This document shows, piece by piece, positions 1 through 8,116 of a DNA stretch of 64,000 bases (position 1 is the first letter of the stretch; each line of letters starts with the position of its first letter). The notes beneath the pieces were generated by a model. That model ran no database searches, was not told the origin of the DNA, and saw nothing but the letters and a program-made list of their open reading frames with translations. This DNA is from SIG77 sp045589595 (GTDB lineage Bacteria > Verrucomicrobiota > Lentisphaeria > Victivallales > UBA1829), in NCBI GenBank assembly GCA_045589595.1, contig JAZNPK010000024.1, forward strand, positions 51,523 to 115,522, read 5' to 3'. The position numbers and the translations under genes were made by a program.

Positions 1-1
1 G

Positions 2-220
2 ATCTCCATGGCTGTCCGTCAGATCATGAAGAGCAAGACCATCATCAACACGGTCCCCGATGCACGCAAAGCATACGCTGTCCGTATTACCATCGAAGGC
101 GAACTCTGCCCCATGCATCCCGCCTCTGTGATCCGTCTGCATTCCGATTGCCACACCTTCTGTGATCAGGATTCCGCAGCCGATCTTTCACCCATCGCAA
201 AGGCTTTCTGCGCAAGATGA
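2..220 (+). CDS. nagB: glucosamine-6-phosphate deaminase, C-terminal fragment
   Basis: Only the last 72 codons lie in the window; the gene begins upstream. The fragment reads through KSKTIINTVPDARKAYAV and CPMHPASVIRLH to DQDSAADL. This matches the C-terminal part of NagB-type deaminases, where a VPDxRKAxAV segment and a P.xPAS.LxxH segment close the substrate site (family knowledge). The enzyme would convert glucosamine-6-phosphate to fructose-6-phosphate plus ammonia in the cytoplasm. The stop codon overlaps the ATG of the next gene as ATGA, and the next gene is a nagA homologue, so the two are very probably co-transcribed and consecutive in GlcNAc breakdown. A longer NagB/6-phosphogluconolactonase-family fusion cannot be excluded because the N-terminus is missing. 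Confidence 0.85.
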   Translation: MSMAVRQIMKSKTIINTVPDARKAYAVRITIEGELCPMHPASVIRLHSDCHTFCDQDSAADLSPIAKAFCAR

Positions 221-1131
221 AATGCTTTGATCTGCAACTCAACGGCGCATTCGGATTGGATTTTTCCGATCCTGAAATGACTGCCGACGGTTTTCTCCGC
301 TGCGCAGAACAGATCCTGGGGAAGGGCGTCACCCGGTTTCTCCCGACAGTGATCACTTCCCCCGTGGAACTCTACCGCAGAAATCTGCCTGTCATGCTGC
401 GGGCGATCGAAAAAGCAGGTCTGACTTATGAGATCCCCGGCTTCCATCTGGAAGGTCCTTTCATCTCTCCGGAACCGGGTGCCGTGGGCGCGCATGATCC
501 CGCATCCGTTCAGACACCGTCTGCCGGAGCATTGAAAGAACTGTACGATATCGCAGAAGGAAAGGTCCGTCTGCTGACTGTCGCCGCAGAACGGCAGGGC
601 GCATCGGAAACGATCAGAGCCGCCAGAGATCTCGGGATCACCGTTTCTCTGGGACATCAGCTCGCCGACCGGGACGCAGTTGTCAATGCCGCCGCAGCAG
701 GAGCGACCCTGCTGACACATCTCGGCAACGGGATCCCCAACAGCATCGACCGTCACCGGAACCCCATCTGGACCGGTCTCGCAAACGATGACCTCACCGC
801 CATGATCATCACCGACGGACATCATCTGCCCGCCGATGTGGTCAAGTGCATGATCCGGTGCAAAACGCCGGACAGGATCATCGTCACCAGCGATGCATCC
901 AGCGCGGCAGGTCTGCCGCCCGGAAAATACAAGGTCCTGAACAACGATGCCGTCCTTTACGAAAACGGACTCCTCTACAATCCCGAAAAGAAATGCCTCG
1001 TGGGCAGTGGTTCCCTTATGCCCCAGTGTATCGAATTTCTGGAAAGTTTGAACATCGTCAGCAATGACGAACTCAGAAAAATGGTCTGGGAAAATCCCCA
1101 TAAAGCCATCGGAGAATGTCCGGAACAGTAA
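217..1131 (+). CDS. nagA: N-acetylglucosamine-6-phosphate deacetylase, short form
   Basis: 304 residues. NagA removes acetate from GlcNAc-6-phosphate to feed the adjacent deaminase. Family landmarks are present in order: LQLNGAFGLDFSD near the start, HLEGPFISPEPG (metal-ligand Glu region), SLGHQLAD, THLGNGIPN in place of the usual THLFNAM, TDGHHLP, and TSDASSAAGLPPG carrying the catalytic Asp region. The protein starts where typical NagA enzymes (about 380 residues) reach their barrel, and it also ends early. It therefore appears to lack the small beta-sandwich domain built from both termini, leaving only the TIM barrel. The start overlaps the nagB stop. The family call is firm; exact substrate is less certain because of the missing domain and the altered HNAM-like motif. 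Confidence 0.8.
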   Translation: MKCFDLQLNGAFGLDFSDPEMTADGFLRCAEQILGKGVTRFLPTVITSPVELYRRNLPVMLRAIEKAGLTYEIPGFHLEGPFISPEPGAVGAHDPASVQTPSAGALKELYDIAEGKVRLLTVAAERQGASETIRAARDLGITVSLGHQLADRDAVVNAAAAGATLLTHLGNGIPNSIDRHRNPIWTGLANDDLTAMIITDGHHLPADVVKCMIRCKTPDRIIVTSDASSAAGLPPGKYKVLNNDAVLYENGLLYNPEKKCLVGSGSLMPQCIEFLESLNIVSNDELRKMVWENPHKAIGECPEQ

Positions 1132-1135
1132 GACG

Positions 1136-1295
1136 CCGCCCGCAAGGAAACAGATCAGGGCGCGGCTCAGCGCAGTAAAACTGCGCCGCACCGCAAAACA
1201 AACGAAGGCAGCCACTCGGCTGCCTTCTGTTTTTTTGCGGTGAGAAGCGGCGGGAGCCGCTTCGGAGCCGCGCCCTGTTCTGTTTCCTGCGGCGG
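1136..1295. repeat. intergenic four-way-junction palindrome (element 1)
   Basis: This element fills the gap between two convergent genes. The outer stem pairs 1136-1168 with 1265-1295: 13 bp, one mismatch, 10 bp, then a bulged GC foot. Inside it sit three hairpins with almost no spacer: A at 1170-1186 (7 bp, AAA loop), B at 1189-1242 (a 10 bp tip GAAGGCAGCC/GGCTGCCTTC with loop ACTC plus a 10 bp base CACCGCAAAA/TTTTGCGGTG), and C at 1244-1263 (8 bp, GGGA loop). The outer arm contains CAGGGCGC. A second copy of the same plan lies at 35781-35915. All pairings were read directly from the sequence. Function is unknown; a structured terminator or a small non-autonomous mobile or REP-like element are both possible. 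Confidence 0.8.
1189..1242. terminator. bidirectional intrinsic terminator between nagA and the DUF2156 gene
   Basis: GAAGGCAGCC (1204-1213) and GGCTGCCTTC (1218-1227) form a perfect 10 bp stem with a 4-base loop, followed by TG and T7 on the plus strand. The minus strand has GTTTGTTTTG after the same stem. This hairpin is arm B of the larger junction element and would end both the nagBA transcript and the converging minus-strand operon. Confidence 0.8.
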
Positions 1296-1296
1296 C

Positions 1297-2205
1297 TTAT
1301 TTGGGGATGAGCCGGAAATTTTTGAGCAGCAGGATAGGGGCGTAGGAGAGTTTCGCGTGTCGCAGACCTTCAGACCCCAGATCCTGTTCCCGGTTGATAT
1401 ATTTTGCTTTTCCGGTGAGTCGTTTTGCCATTTCGTGATTGACGAATTGTGCGGCGCCTTTGAAATCGAATCTGCTTTTTTCAAATGATTCTGTGTACAT
1501 TTCCGGATTGATCCGGCTGTATATGGCGTATGCTGCCAGTTCGCCGCCGGTATAAACGGCGATCCCTTCAAATCCTGCCTCATGGAAGCCGTCGTTGAGG
1601 TGCGACAATGCTTCAGATTCCATACGCAGGGGGATGGTATCGGGATTTTCCTGTCCCTGCCGCCACTGTGCAGAGAGTTCGAGGCAGTCGTTCAGGATTT
1701 TTCCGGGTGTGATCCCGACGATTTCCGCATCGGGATGTTCCCGCAGGAACTGTTTGATGAGATTCCGTTTTTTGCGGAGTTTTTCTCCTTTCAGTTCCAC
1801 GAGGGCTTCGATGGAATAGATATATTCTGCGGATGCGTCTGGCAGTTGTTCCACCTTGAAATATTCAGTGATATCGGGATGTTTTTCCAGATATTCCTGC
1901 CGGACCTGAAAGAAGGTCCCCTTGCAGCCCTTCTTTTGCATAACATTTGAGATTTCAGCAAGTTCTGCTACATCCGGATCGGAGATCCCCGGGCATCCCT
2001 CCATGAAGAACAGTTCATCCATACAGGGGAGCCAGAAATAAAAATGTTTCTGATATTCCTGCCATTTTGTGCCGCATGGATATCCCCAGACGTAGAGATT
2101 GCCGAATGTACATTCACAACTGTTGATGGCGGACCTTGTCATTTCCGGAATGATGATCCGGCTGTCTTCAAGGCGTATTCTTCTGAACGATTCTGCCTGA
2201 AACAT
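1297..2205 (-). CDS. DUF2156 (phosphatidylglycerol lysyltransferase C-terminal-like) protein
   Basis: 302 residues. The C-terminal signature INREQDLGSEGLRHAKLSY and the region LRKKRNLIKQFLREHP near the middle match the DUF2156/LPG_synthase_C family, a double GNAT-like fold found in aminoacyl-phosphatidylglycerol synthases and in stand-alone soluble proteins. No membrane segment is visible, so this is the soluble form. Its acceptor and donor are unknown; in characterised relatives the domain transfers an aminoacyl group from tRNA to lipid. It is the last gene of a minus-strand series and starts 17 bases beyond the GNAT gene stop. A purine-rich AGGGGAAAG lies just upstream of the ATG. The family is clear; the reaction is not. 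Confidence 0.75.
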   Translation of the reverse strand: MFQAESFRRIRLEDSRIIIPEMTRSAINSCECTFGNLYVWGYPCGTKWQEYQKHFYFWLPCMDELFFMEGCPGISDPDVAELAEISNVMQKKGCKGTFFQVRQEYLEKHPDITEYFKVEQLPDASAEYIYSIEALVELKGEKLRKKRNLIKQFLREHPDAEIVGITPGKILNDCLELSAQWRQGQENPDTIPLRMESEALSHLNDGFHEAGFEGIAVYTGGELAAYAIYSRINPEMYTESFEKSRFDFKGAAQFVNHEMAKRLTGKAKYINREQDLGSEGLRHAKLSYAPILLLKNFRLIPK

Positions 2206-2222
2206 ATTTGCTTTCCCCTTTT

Positions 2223-2639
2223 TTATTTTGAAACAGGAAAACGGTACGGCACATAATCCGTCATATTTTCCGCGTTTGTTTTTTTGTAGAACGCCTCAGT
2301 TCCGGGAGCGCCGATACAAACGATCCAGTCGATGCCCAGACCAGCCATATGTCCGGTCAGGGTATCGAGGATTTTTTTGCCGATCCCGGCTTTTCTGTAA
2401 GTGGAATCGACAACCAGATCAAGCAGATATGCATCGCTGACGCCGTCGGAGAGGGCCCGCATCATCCCCACCAGTTTTCCGCCGTCGTATGCCGTGGCGA
2501 TGGTGTGGGAATTTTTCAGCATGGGCAGAACGAAATCTGTCTGCATGCTGTCGGTGATCCAACCGGCTTCCCTGTAGAGGCGGACCACCTGATCCTGTTC
2601 GGGAAGCCGGGTGACGGAATAGACGATCTCACATTGCAT
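2223..2639 (-). CDS. GNAT-family N-acetyltransferase
   Basis: 138 residues from the ATG at 2639. A TTG two codons upstream is an alternative start. The region DLVVDSTYRKAGIGKKILDTL is the acetyl-CoA pyrophosphate-binding motif A of GNAT enzymes (R-x-x-G-I-G/A pattern), and the later WIVCIGAPGTEAFYKK resembles motif B with its family-typical FY pair. The start lies inside the 3' end of icd (11 base overlap), implying co-transcription and translational coupling. The substrate cannot be inferred: GNAT proteins of this size acetylate amino acids, polyamines, drugs or protein N-termini. The family assignment is confident. Confidence 0.8.
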   Translation of the reverse strand: MQCEIVYSVTRLPEQDQVVRLYREAGWITDSMQTDFVLPMLKNSHTIATAYDGGKLVGMMRALSDGVSDAYLLDLVVDSTYRKAGIGKKILDTLTGHMAGLGIDWIVCIGAPGTEAFYKKTNAENMTDYVPYRFPVSK

Positions 2640-3882
2640 CGACAACAGCCTTGGCGAAACCGGAGCATGAAAGTTCAGTTGCGCCTTCCATCAGCCGTGC
2701 GAAGTCGTATGTCACCAGTTTTTTGGTGATGGCGCCTTCGATGCCTTTACCGACCAGATCGGCGGCTTCAGTCCAGCCGATGTGACGCAGCAGCATTTCG
2801 CCGGAAAGTGCCAGACTGGACGGATTGACTTTGTCCAGACCTGCATATTTCGGAGCAGTTCCGTGTGTGGCTTCAAAGATCGCCATACCGGTGGCGTAGT
2901 TGATGTTTGCGCCGGGCGCGATACCGATACCGCCCACGCATGCCGCCAGAGCATCGGAAACATAGTCGCCGTTCAGATTCAATGTTGCGATCACATCGTA
3001 TTCATCGGGGCGGGTGAGGATCTGCTGGAGAAACGCATCGCAGATACAGTCTTTGATGAGGATCTTTCCTTCCGGAGCCTTCCAGTCGCAATCTGCGGCG
3101 ACAGCAACTTTATCGCCGTATTCCCGGCGGGCGAGGTCGTAGCCCCAGTCTTTGAAACCGCCTTCGGTGAATTTCATGATATTGCCTTTGTGGACCAGCG
3201 TAACATTTTTCCGGTTGTTGGCAATGGCGTACTCAATGGCTGCACGGACAAGGCGTTCGCTGCCTTCTCTGGATACCGGTTTGATGCCGATGGCGCTTGT
3301 TTCGGGGAAACGGATCTTGTTCACACCCATTTCGTTCTGCAGAAAATCAATAACTTTCTTCGCTTCAGGTGTACCCTGCTGCCATTCGATACCCGCATAA
3401 ATATCTTCCGTATTTTCACGGAAGACCACCATATCGGTTTTTTCCGGATGTTTCACGGGGGAGGGCACGCCGTTGAAATAGCGGACCGGACGGAGGCAGA
3501 CATAGAGATCCAACTGCTGACGCAGCGTCACATTCAGAGAGCGGAATCCTTTGCCGACAGGTGTCGTGAGGGGACCTTTGATGGAGATCCGGTATTCGCG
3601 GATGGCGTCCAGTGTTTCCTGAGGCAGCCAGGTCCCTTCGCCGTAAACGGCATTGGATTTTTCTCCGGCATAGACTTCCATCCATTCGATGCTGCGTTTG
3701 CCGCCGTACGCTTTTTCGATCGCGGCATTCCAGATCATCATGGCGGCTTTGGTGATGTCCGGACCGGTCCCGTCGCCTTCGATGAACGTAATGATCGGGT
3801 GATCGGGAACGATCAGTTTTCCGTCTGCACCCATTGTGATTTTTTCCCCGTTGACCGGGACTTTGATCTTATCGTAAGCCAT
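2629..3882 (-). CDS. icd: NADP-dependent isocitrate dehydrogenase
   Basis: 417 residues, the normal length for the homodimeric bacterial enzyme that oxidises isocitrate to 2-oxoglutarate plus CO2 in the TCA cycle. Visible landmarks are ITFIEGDGTGPDIT at the N-terminus, the substrate-binding SLNVTLRQQLDLYVCLRPVR, FRENTEDIYAGIEW, LVHKGNIMKFTEG with the catalytic Lys, and NLNGDYVSDALAACVGG plus FEATHGTAPKYAG in the cofactor region. A recognisable promoter lies just upstream, overlapping the 3' end of the flavoprotein gene, so icd is probably the first gene of an icd-GNAT-DUF2156 unit. The 2-oxoglutarate produced could also be a substrate for 2-oxoacid:ferredoxin chemistry, but the operon at 41.6 kb cannot be assigned to it from sequence. 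Confidence 0.95.
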   Translation of the reverse strand: MAYDKIKVPVNGEKITMGADGKLIVPDHPIITFIEGDGTGPDITKAAMMIWNAAIEKAYGGKRSIEWMEVYAGEKSNAVYGEGTWLPQETLDAIREYRISIKGPLTTPVGKGFRSLNVTLRQQLDLYVCLRPVRYFNGVPSPVKHPEKTDMVVFRENTEDIYAGIEWQQGTPEAKKVIDFLQNEMGVNKIRFPETSAIGIKPVSREGSERLVRAAIEYAIANNRKNVTLVHKGNIMKFTEGGFKDWGYDLARREYGDKVAVAADCDWKAPEGKILIKDCICDAFLQQILTRPDEYDVIATLNLNGDYVSDALAACVGGIGIAPGANINYATGMAIFEATHGTAPKYAGLDKVNPSSLALSGEMLLRHIGWTEAADLVGKGIEGAITKKLVTYDFARLMEGATELSCSGFAKAVVDAM

Positions 3883-3932
3883 ACTTGCTCCTTGTGATAT
3901 GTTATGTTGTTTGTGTTTTTCCGTATTTTTGT

Positions 3933-3961
3933 AATATAGCGCAGCAACAGCGTTTTTTCAA
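3933..3961 (-). promoter_or_regulatory. sigma70-type promoter of icd
   Basis: On the minus strand TTGAAA (3961-3956) is followed by 17 bases and TATATT (3938-3933), about 50 bases before the icd ATG. The -35 box overlaps the stop region of the upstream flavoprotein gene. The call rests on consensus match and spacing only. Confidence 0.6.
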
Positions 3962-5193
3962 GGTTCAGAACCGGCAGAAAGTCCCGCCAGTCTGCCGGAC
4001 GCAATGGCAAACTGGATGTGATAACCGCCGCAGGGACCTGCGAGATCCAGGATCTCACCCGCAAAATACAATCCCGGCACGATCCGGCTTTCCATTGTGC
4101 GCGGATCCACTTCCTTGAGGGAGACGCCGCCGGACATCGCCATTGCTTTTTCCATGGGCGCCAGTGCGTGGATGTGCAGGGGAATACCGCCAAGATATTT
4201 CGCAAACTGTTCCAGCAGATTGTTGTTCAGCTCCCCGTTCTTCATGTCGTCCGTCCCGAACAGGATGCAGATCCGCTCCGCAAGAGAATGAGGCATACAT
4301 TTTGCCAGACTGTTTTTGACCAGTTTCTGACTTTCATGTTTCCGGCAGTGTTCCAGTTGTTCCCGCCATTTTGCGCCGTCCAGTTTCGCCACAGGCTGGA
4401 ACAGGATCTCCAGTTCACCCTCACGCTCAAATGTCCGGTACGCCGGTGCAGAAAGATCCAATGCCGCCGGACCGGAAAGACCATCGTGGGTGAAGACCAG
4501 TCCCCCTTCCGCCCGGATCCGTTTCCGTTCCGAGACCATACTCAATGCAGCGGCAGGCAGAGAAACACCCGCAAGATCAAATTTTTCCCTGATCAGCAGA
4601 GGCGCCATGGCAGGAAGGGGCTTTACGATCGTATGTCCCGCACGCCGGGCAAGTTCCAGACCGGCATCCGTTCCGCCGAGAACACTCATTGCCATACCAC
4701 CGGCGGCAATGATCAGTTTTTTGCAGTCGCCGCCGCCGTTTTCCGTATCGACACCTGCCACAGAACCATCGTCTGCCAACCGGATCCCCGTGATCTTCAT
4801 ATTCGTTTTGATCTCTGCACCGAGTTTGACCGCCGTATCCAGAAACGCGTCCCCCACATCCATAGCAGACCGGCTTTCCGGAAAATAGTGGAATCCGTCT
4901 TCCAGTACCGGCACAACGCCGTGATCACGCAGAAACGCAAGGAGCCAATCCCTGCCGCCGACCCGGAGCGCATCCGTCATAAATCTGCCGTTTCTGCCGA
5001 AGGATTCCATAAATTTATTTTCCGGCAGCGTGTTGGTGAAGTTGCATCTGCCGCCGCCGCTGGCAAGAAGTTTGACGCCCGGCTTGCTCAATCTTTCCGC
5101 GATCAGAACCTTTTTTCCGCACTCCGCCGCCGCAAGCGCAGCAGAAAGTCCGGCAGGTCCGGCACCGCAGACAACAATATCGTATCGGCTCAT
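3958..5193 (-). CDS. HI0933/YhiN-family FAD-dependent flavoprotein
   Basis: 411 residues. The N-terminus YDIVVCGAGPAGLSAALAAA is a Rossmann dinucleotide-binding motif, followed by LLASGGGRCNFTN, a hallmark of the HI0933-like (YhiN/BaiN) flavoproteins. LIIAAGGMAMSVLGGTDAG and the C-terminal GLYFAGEILDLAGPCGGYHIQFA are also diagnostic. Members are soluble oxidoreductases; BaiN reduces bile-acid intermediates in gut clostridia, but most members have no known substrate and none should be assumed here. The start overlaps the preceding GNAT gene as ATGA, so the two are translationally coupled. Length is normal for the family. Confidence 0.85.
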   Translation of the reverse strand: MSRYDIVVCGAGPAGLSAALAAAECGKKVLIAERLSKPGVKLLASGGGRCNFTNTLPENKFMESFGRNGRFMTDALRVGGRDWLLAFLRDHGVVPVLEDGFHYFPESRSAMDVGDAFLDTAVKLGAEIKTNMKITGIRLADDGSVAGVDTENGGGDCKKLIIAAGGMAMSVLGGTDAGLELARRAGHTIVKPLPAMAPLLIREKFDLAGVSLPAAALSMVSERKRIRAEGGLVFTHDGLSGPAALDLSAPAYRTFEREGELEILFQPVAKLDGAKWREQLEHCRKHESQKLVKNSLAKCMPHSLAERICILFGTDDMKNGELNNNLLEQFAKYLGGIPLHIHALAPMEKAMAMSGGVSLKEVDPRTMESRIVPGLYFAGEILDLAGPCGGYHIQFAIASGRLAGLSAGSEP

Positions 5194-5666
5194 ACAGATC
5201 CTTTCCCGTTTTTCAGGATTTTACGCATGGGAATACAGGGACGGGGATGCTGAAGCACAGGACCGTCGATCTCTGCACCCATCCGCTGATAAAATGAAAC
5301 AGCATTCAGAGAACTGTGAAATATCAGCTGCGTTTCACCCGCCGCTTCCGCCATGCGCTCGTAACAACGGAACAGACGGCTGCCTGTGCCGCATCTCTGG
5401 GCGTCCGGCGCAACAAAAAGCGCAAAGGTGTTCAGGGCGAAAGTACCGCAGATAAAACCGCGGACCGATCCGGCATCATCCGCCACCAGAAAAAATTCTT
5501 CCAGCGCAATGAGTTCACGGACCCGCTCCGGGGTTTTGTCATCCGCCCACGGCGACAATATGTTTTCATCAAACCCGTACGCCGGGGCACAAGTGATGCG
5601 GATCGCCGCACGCCAAATGGCGGCGATCGCCTCCGCATCGCTGTTTTGTGCGGTACGCAATCGCAT
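5190..5666 (-). CDS. GNAT-family N-acetyltransferase
   Basis: 158 residues. It begins MRLRTAQNSDAEAIAAIWR, the usual GNAT N-terminus, then has NTFALFVAPDAQRCGTGSRLF (motif A, with the Q/R-x-x-G-x-G acetyl-CoA loop) and IFHSSLNAVSFYQRMGAEI (motif B, with SLNAVSFY). This looks like the phosphinothricin-acetyltransferase-like or YafP-like branch, but the substrate cannot be assigned. It lies 3 bases after the deacetylase gene and overlaps the flavoprotein start, within a continuous minus-strand run. The family call is strong. Confidence 0.85.
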   Translation of the reverse strand: MRLRTAQNSDAEAIAAIWRAAIRITCAPAYGFDENILSPWADDKTPERVRELIALEEFFLVADDAGSVRGFICGTFALNTFALFVAPDAQRCGTGSRLFRCYERMAEAAGETQLIFHSSLNAVSFYQRMGAEIDGPVLQHPRPCIPMRKILKNGKGSV

Positions 5667-5669
5667 ATC

Positions 5670-6476
5670 TTACGCCAGTTCTGCGTATCCGCCTGCGGGC
5701 ACGGCAACGGCGTTGCCTTCGTTATCCTGAACCCATACGGTGATGGCGCCGGGATTAAAGACCGTATGCAGATCCATGGAGAACCGGAGATTGCGGAACG
5801 CCTGAATATAATCACAGATCTCGATATTGGTTGCATACCAGACGGTATCGCCGTGACCTTTCATCAATTTGCAGAAGTTTTCCAGAATGAACCAGTTCTT
5901 TGCGTTTTCATATTCGTAGGCGTGACCCCAGATGTAGAGCATGTGTGTGCCGTACCAGCCGGGCGTTTTGAGGAATGTCTCGCCCCGTTCCTGAATATCG
6001 CCGTTGTGATGAGTGGTGGGATCCCATTCCAGAAAATCGTCGGGCATATAAGTTGTCCGGCTGTTTCTGACGGTGCGGCAGTAAGCGATCCCCAGAGCGC
6101 GGAGAATATTTTTGACATCGGGGCTGAATGTGCCGTAGGGATAAGCCATACCGCGTACCAGTGTTCCGGCTGCTTTTTCCAGTACCAGACGGTCGGTGCG
6201 GATATCTTCCACCACGCATTGCAGGGGCAGTTTTTCTTCAAAGGGGTGTTCAAAACCGTGACATGCCACTTCGTGACCGCGGTCGATGAACAGGGGTTTG
6301 ACTTCATCGGCGGTGACTTTTCCTTCGCGCTGAAGCATTTTTCCGCAGAAATTGAATGTTCCTTTCAGACCTGCTTCCGTAAGAATGTCTGCAACTCTGA
6401 TGTCTGTGCGGTTGCCATCGTCATAACTGAAGGTCAGAACAAGGCGTCTGCCTTCCGGAAAAAGATAGTTGATCAT
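5670..6476 (-). CDS. polysaccharide deacetylase (NodB homology) family protein
   Basis: 268 residues with no signal peptide, so the protein is probably cytoplasmic. LVLTFSYDDGNRTD near the N-terminus provides the Asp pair of the NodB fold (catalytic base and metal ligand), and DRGHEVACHGFEHPF supplies the H-x3-H zinc motif (HGFEH). GMAYPYGTFSPDVKNILRALG matches the third NodB motif (R/A-x-P-Y-G). The C-terminal half is rich in aromatics (YGTHMLYIWGHAYEYE), as in deacetylases acting on small glycans or heterocycles. Metal-dependent deacetylation is the likely chemistry; the substrate is unknown. It sits 21 bases after an unrecognised gene (6498-7589) and 3 bases before a GNAT gene, suggesting shared expression. 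Confidence 0.8.
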   Translation of the reverse strand: MINYLFPEGRRLVLTFSYDDGNRTDIRVADILTEAGLKGTFNFCGKMLQREGKVTADEVKPLFIDRGHEVACHGFEHPFEEKLPLQCVVEDIRTDRLVLEKAAGTLVRGMAYPYGTFSPDVKNILRALGIAYCRTVRNSRTTYMPDDFLEWDPTTHHNGDIQERGETFLKTPGWYGTHMLYIWGHAYEYENAKNWFILENFCKLMKGHGDTVWYATNIEICDYIQAFRNLRFSMDLHTVFNPGAITVWVQDNEGNAVAVPAGGYAELA

Positions 6477-6497
6477 TTTGGAATATTCCTTCCGGTT

Positions 6498-7589
6498 TTA
6501 TTGAATGACAAGTCTTGCGCCGTATCTGCCAAGTTGACGGTTCGCCCAGCGGGCAAATTCTGTCAGAGCCGGTCTGTCCCAATGCAGCAGCGTTTTGAGT
6601 TTCGCCCGGTCCATGTGTGCCGCAGAACCGCAAACATGTTCCGGGACATTGATGACGGCAAAAACATCACCTTCCTGCGCATCGGCAAATTGCTGCCGCA
6701 CCCATTTTTTCAAGGCGTTCAGCGCAGGTGCAGAGGAGAAACAGACTGCGCCGGAGCCGGTGGAAAGGGCGGCACTCTGCCATTTCTGTGCTGATGCATC
6801 GAAGACGGCTTTGTACGGCGTATCAGTTGTCTGCTCCTGACTTTTTTCACGGCTGATCAGAGAGAAATGAAGCCGCCAGTCCCGACCGTCCGGGGGGAGG
6901 GCGTCTTCTGTTTCCGGCACGAATGTGTACAACTGCCAGTCGAACCGGAAAGTGCCGTCCTGACGGGTGATGGTGTAACGGGAAGAACCGGAAATACGGC
7001 TGGCATTGATCCAGCGCCAGATGGTTTCGCCCAGTTCAAATGTGAGGCTGTCGCCCTGTTCAGTTATCACGGCAAAACGCAGGGGCGGACATGCGTCATC
7101 AAAGATCACCGCGCCGTCTGCGGTATCGGCAGCTTTGCATTTCTGCGGAGCGGGGACCGCACCGGGCGTAGCCGGAACAGGCGTGATCTCAACGGTGCTG
7201 ACCGGACCGGAGAAGACCAGTCCGCCGGCGGAAACGGATTCCATTTTGAAGGAATGACGGAGCATGAAAGATGTCTGGACCGTCAGGTCATTCCCGTTGA
7301 AACGGAAGGTCCTGTCTGTTTGCGGTTCCGTGCCGAATGGGACGGGATTTTCCGTATCGAGAGACAGTTCTTCGCCGGTTTCGGAAACGTGATGTTTTCT
7401 GCGTCCGCGCAGTGTGAGCGCTTCGGAATGATCGCCGAATTGCGCAAAGAGCGACACAACTTTCAATCCGGACGCCGTTTCAAATTCAAATCTGCCGTAC
7501 TCCGGCTCATCCATACGGAATACGGAATTGCCGCCGTCTGTGGAAAAACGGACTTCGCCGTTATTGTTCTGAATGTTCCAGTCAAGCAT
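6498..7589 (-). CDS. conserved-looking protein of unknown function
   Basis: 363 residues, not recognised. No signal peptide or membrane segment is visible. The sequence is rich in beta-prone stretches (MLDWNIQNNNGEVRFSTDGG at the start; FRFDWQLYTFVPETED in the middle) and ends with a more helical region containing CFSSAPALNALKKWVRQQFAD and WANRQLGRYGARLVIQ. The beta-rich first 250 residues suggest a sandwich or jelly-roll fold, perhaps glycan binding. Its start codon overlaps the nitroreductase stop by one base (TGATG), and the polysaccharide deacetylase follows after 21 bases, so it is a genuine member of this operon and might act with the deacetylase. That link is inference from position only. 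Confidence 0.6.
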   Translation of the reverse strand: MLDWNIQNNNGEVRFSTDGGNSVFRMDEPEYGRFEFETASGLKVVSLFAQFGDHSEALTLRGRRKHHVSETGEELSLDTENPVPFGTEPQTDRTFRFNGNDLTVQTSFMLRHSFKMESVSAGGLVFSGPVSTVEITPVPATPGAVPAPQKCKAADTADGAVIFDDACPPLRFAVITEQGDSLTFELGETIWRWINASRISGSSRYTITRQDGTFRFDWQLYTFVPETEDALPPDGRDWRLHFSLISREKSQEQTTDTPYKAVFDASAQKWQSAALSTGSGAVCFSSAPALNALKKWVRQQFADAQEGDVFAVINVPEHVCGSAAHMDRAKLKTLLHWDRPALTEFARWANRQLGRYGARLVIQ

Positions 7590-8098
7590 CAGTCTATCAC
7601 CTCAAAAAGTTCGTTGTCGGGCTTGTTTCCGCGGGGCGATGCCGCTTTTGCCGGATGCCCCAGCGCAGAAAGAGCCACCACGCTCCAGGGCGCGGTTATG
7701 TTCAAAAGTTCATTGATTTCCTTCCGCGGAAAGGCTCCGATCCAACATGCGCCCAGCCCTTCCGCCGCCGCAGCGAGCTGCACATGCTCCATGGCGATCC
7801 CGATATCCAGTTCAATAATGGATTCGCCGCCGTCCATACGATGCCACGCCGCATCACTGTTGCCCACCGCCGCCACGATCACCGCAGGCTGATCAAGCCA
7901 GCCATAGGGATAATACGAGGCGATCTTTTTCCGCAGTTCCCCGTTCCGGATGAACAGAAAACGGAACGGCTGGAAATTACAGCCGCTGGGCGCAAGGCGC
8001 ACCGCCTCCATGATCCGGGCGATGGCTTCATCTGAAACCGGTTCCGCAGTATAGGACCGGATGCTTCTGCGATTTTTCAGGACTTCATAAAATTCCAT
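7589..8098 (-). CDS. nitroreductase-family FMN oxidoreductase
   Basis: 169 residues. MEFYEVLKNRRSIRSY at the N-terminus carries the R-R-S-I-R FMN-phosphate motif; EAVRLAPSGCNFQPFRFL is the second flavin-contact region; and AEGLGACWIGAF is the conserved GLG-x-x-W-I/M-G segment. Members are homodimeric flavoenzymes that use NAD(P)H to reduce nitro compounds, quinones or enones; the natural substrate is not predictable. It lies 18 bases after murJ and overlaps the next gene by one base, so it is in the same minus-strand transcription series. Length is normal for the short nitroreductase subfamily. Confidence 0.85.
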   Translation of the reverse strand: MEFYEVLKNRRSIRSYTAEPVSDEAIARIMEAVRLAPSGCNFQPFRFLFIRNGELRKKIASYYPYGWLDQPAVIVAAVGNSDAAWHRMDGGESIIELDIGIAMEHVQLAAAAEGLGACWIGAFPRKEINELLNITAPWSVVALSALGHPAKAASPRGNKPDNELFEVID

Positions 8099-8116
8099 GT
8101 GGCAATACCTCCAGAT

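Noticed and set aside
5316..6794. 492-codon plus-strand frame opposite the GNAT and deacetylase genes
   Set aside because: It crosses several well-supported minus-strand genes and shows no domain.
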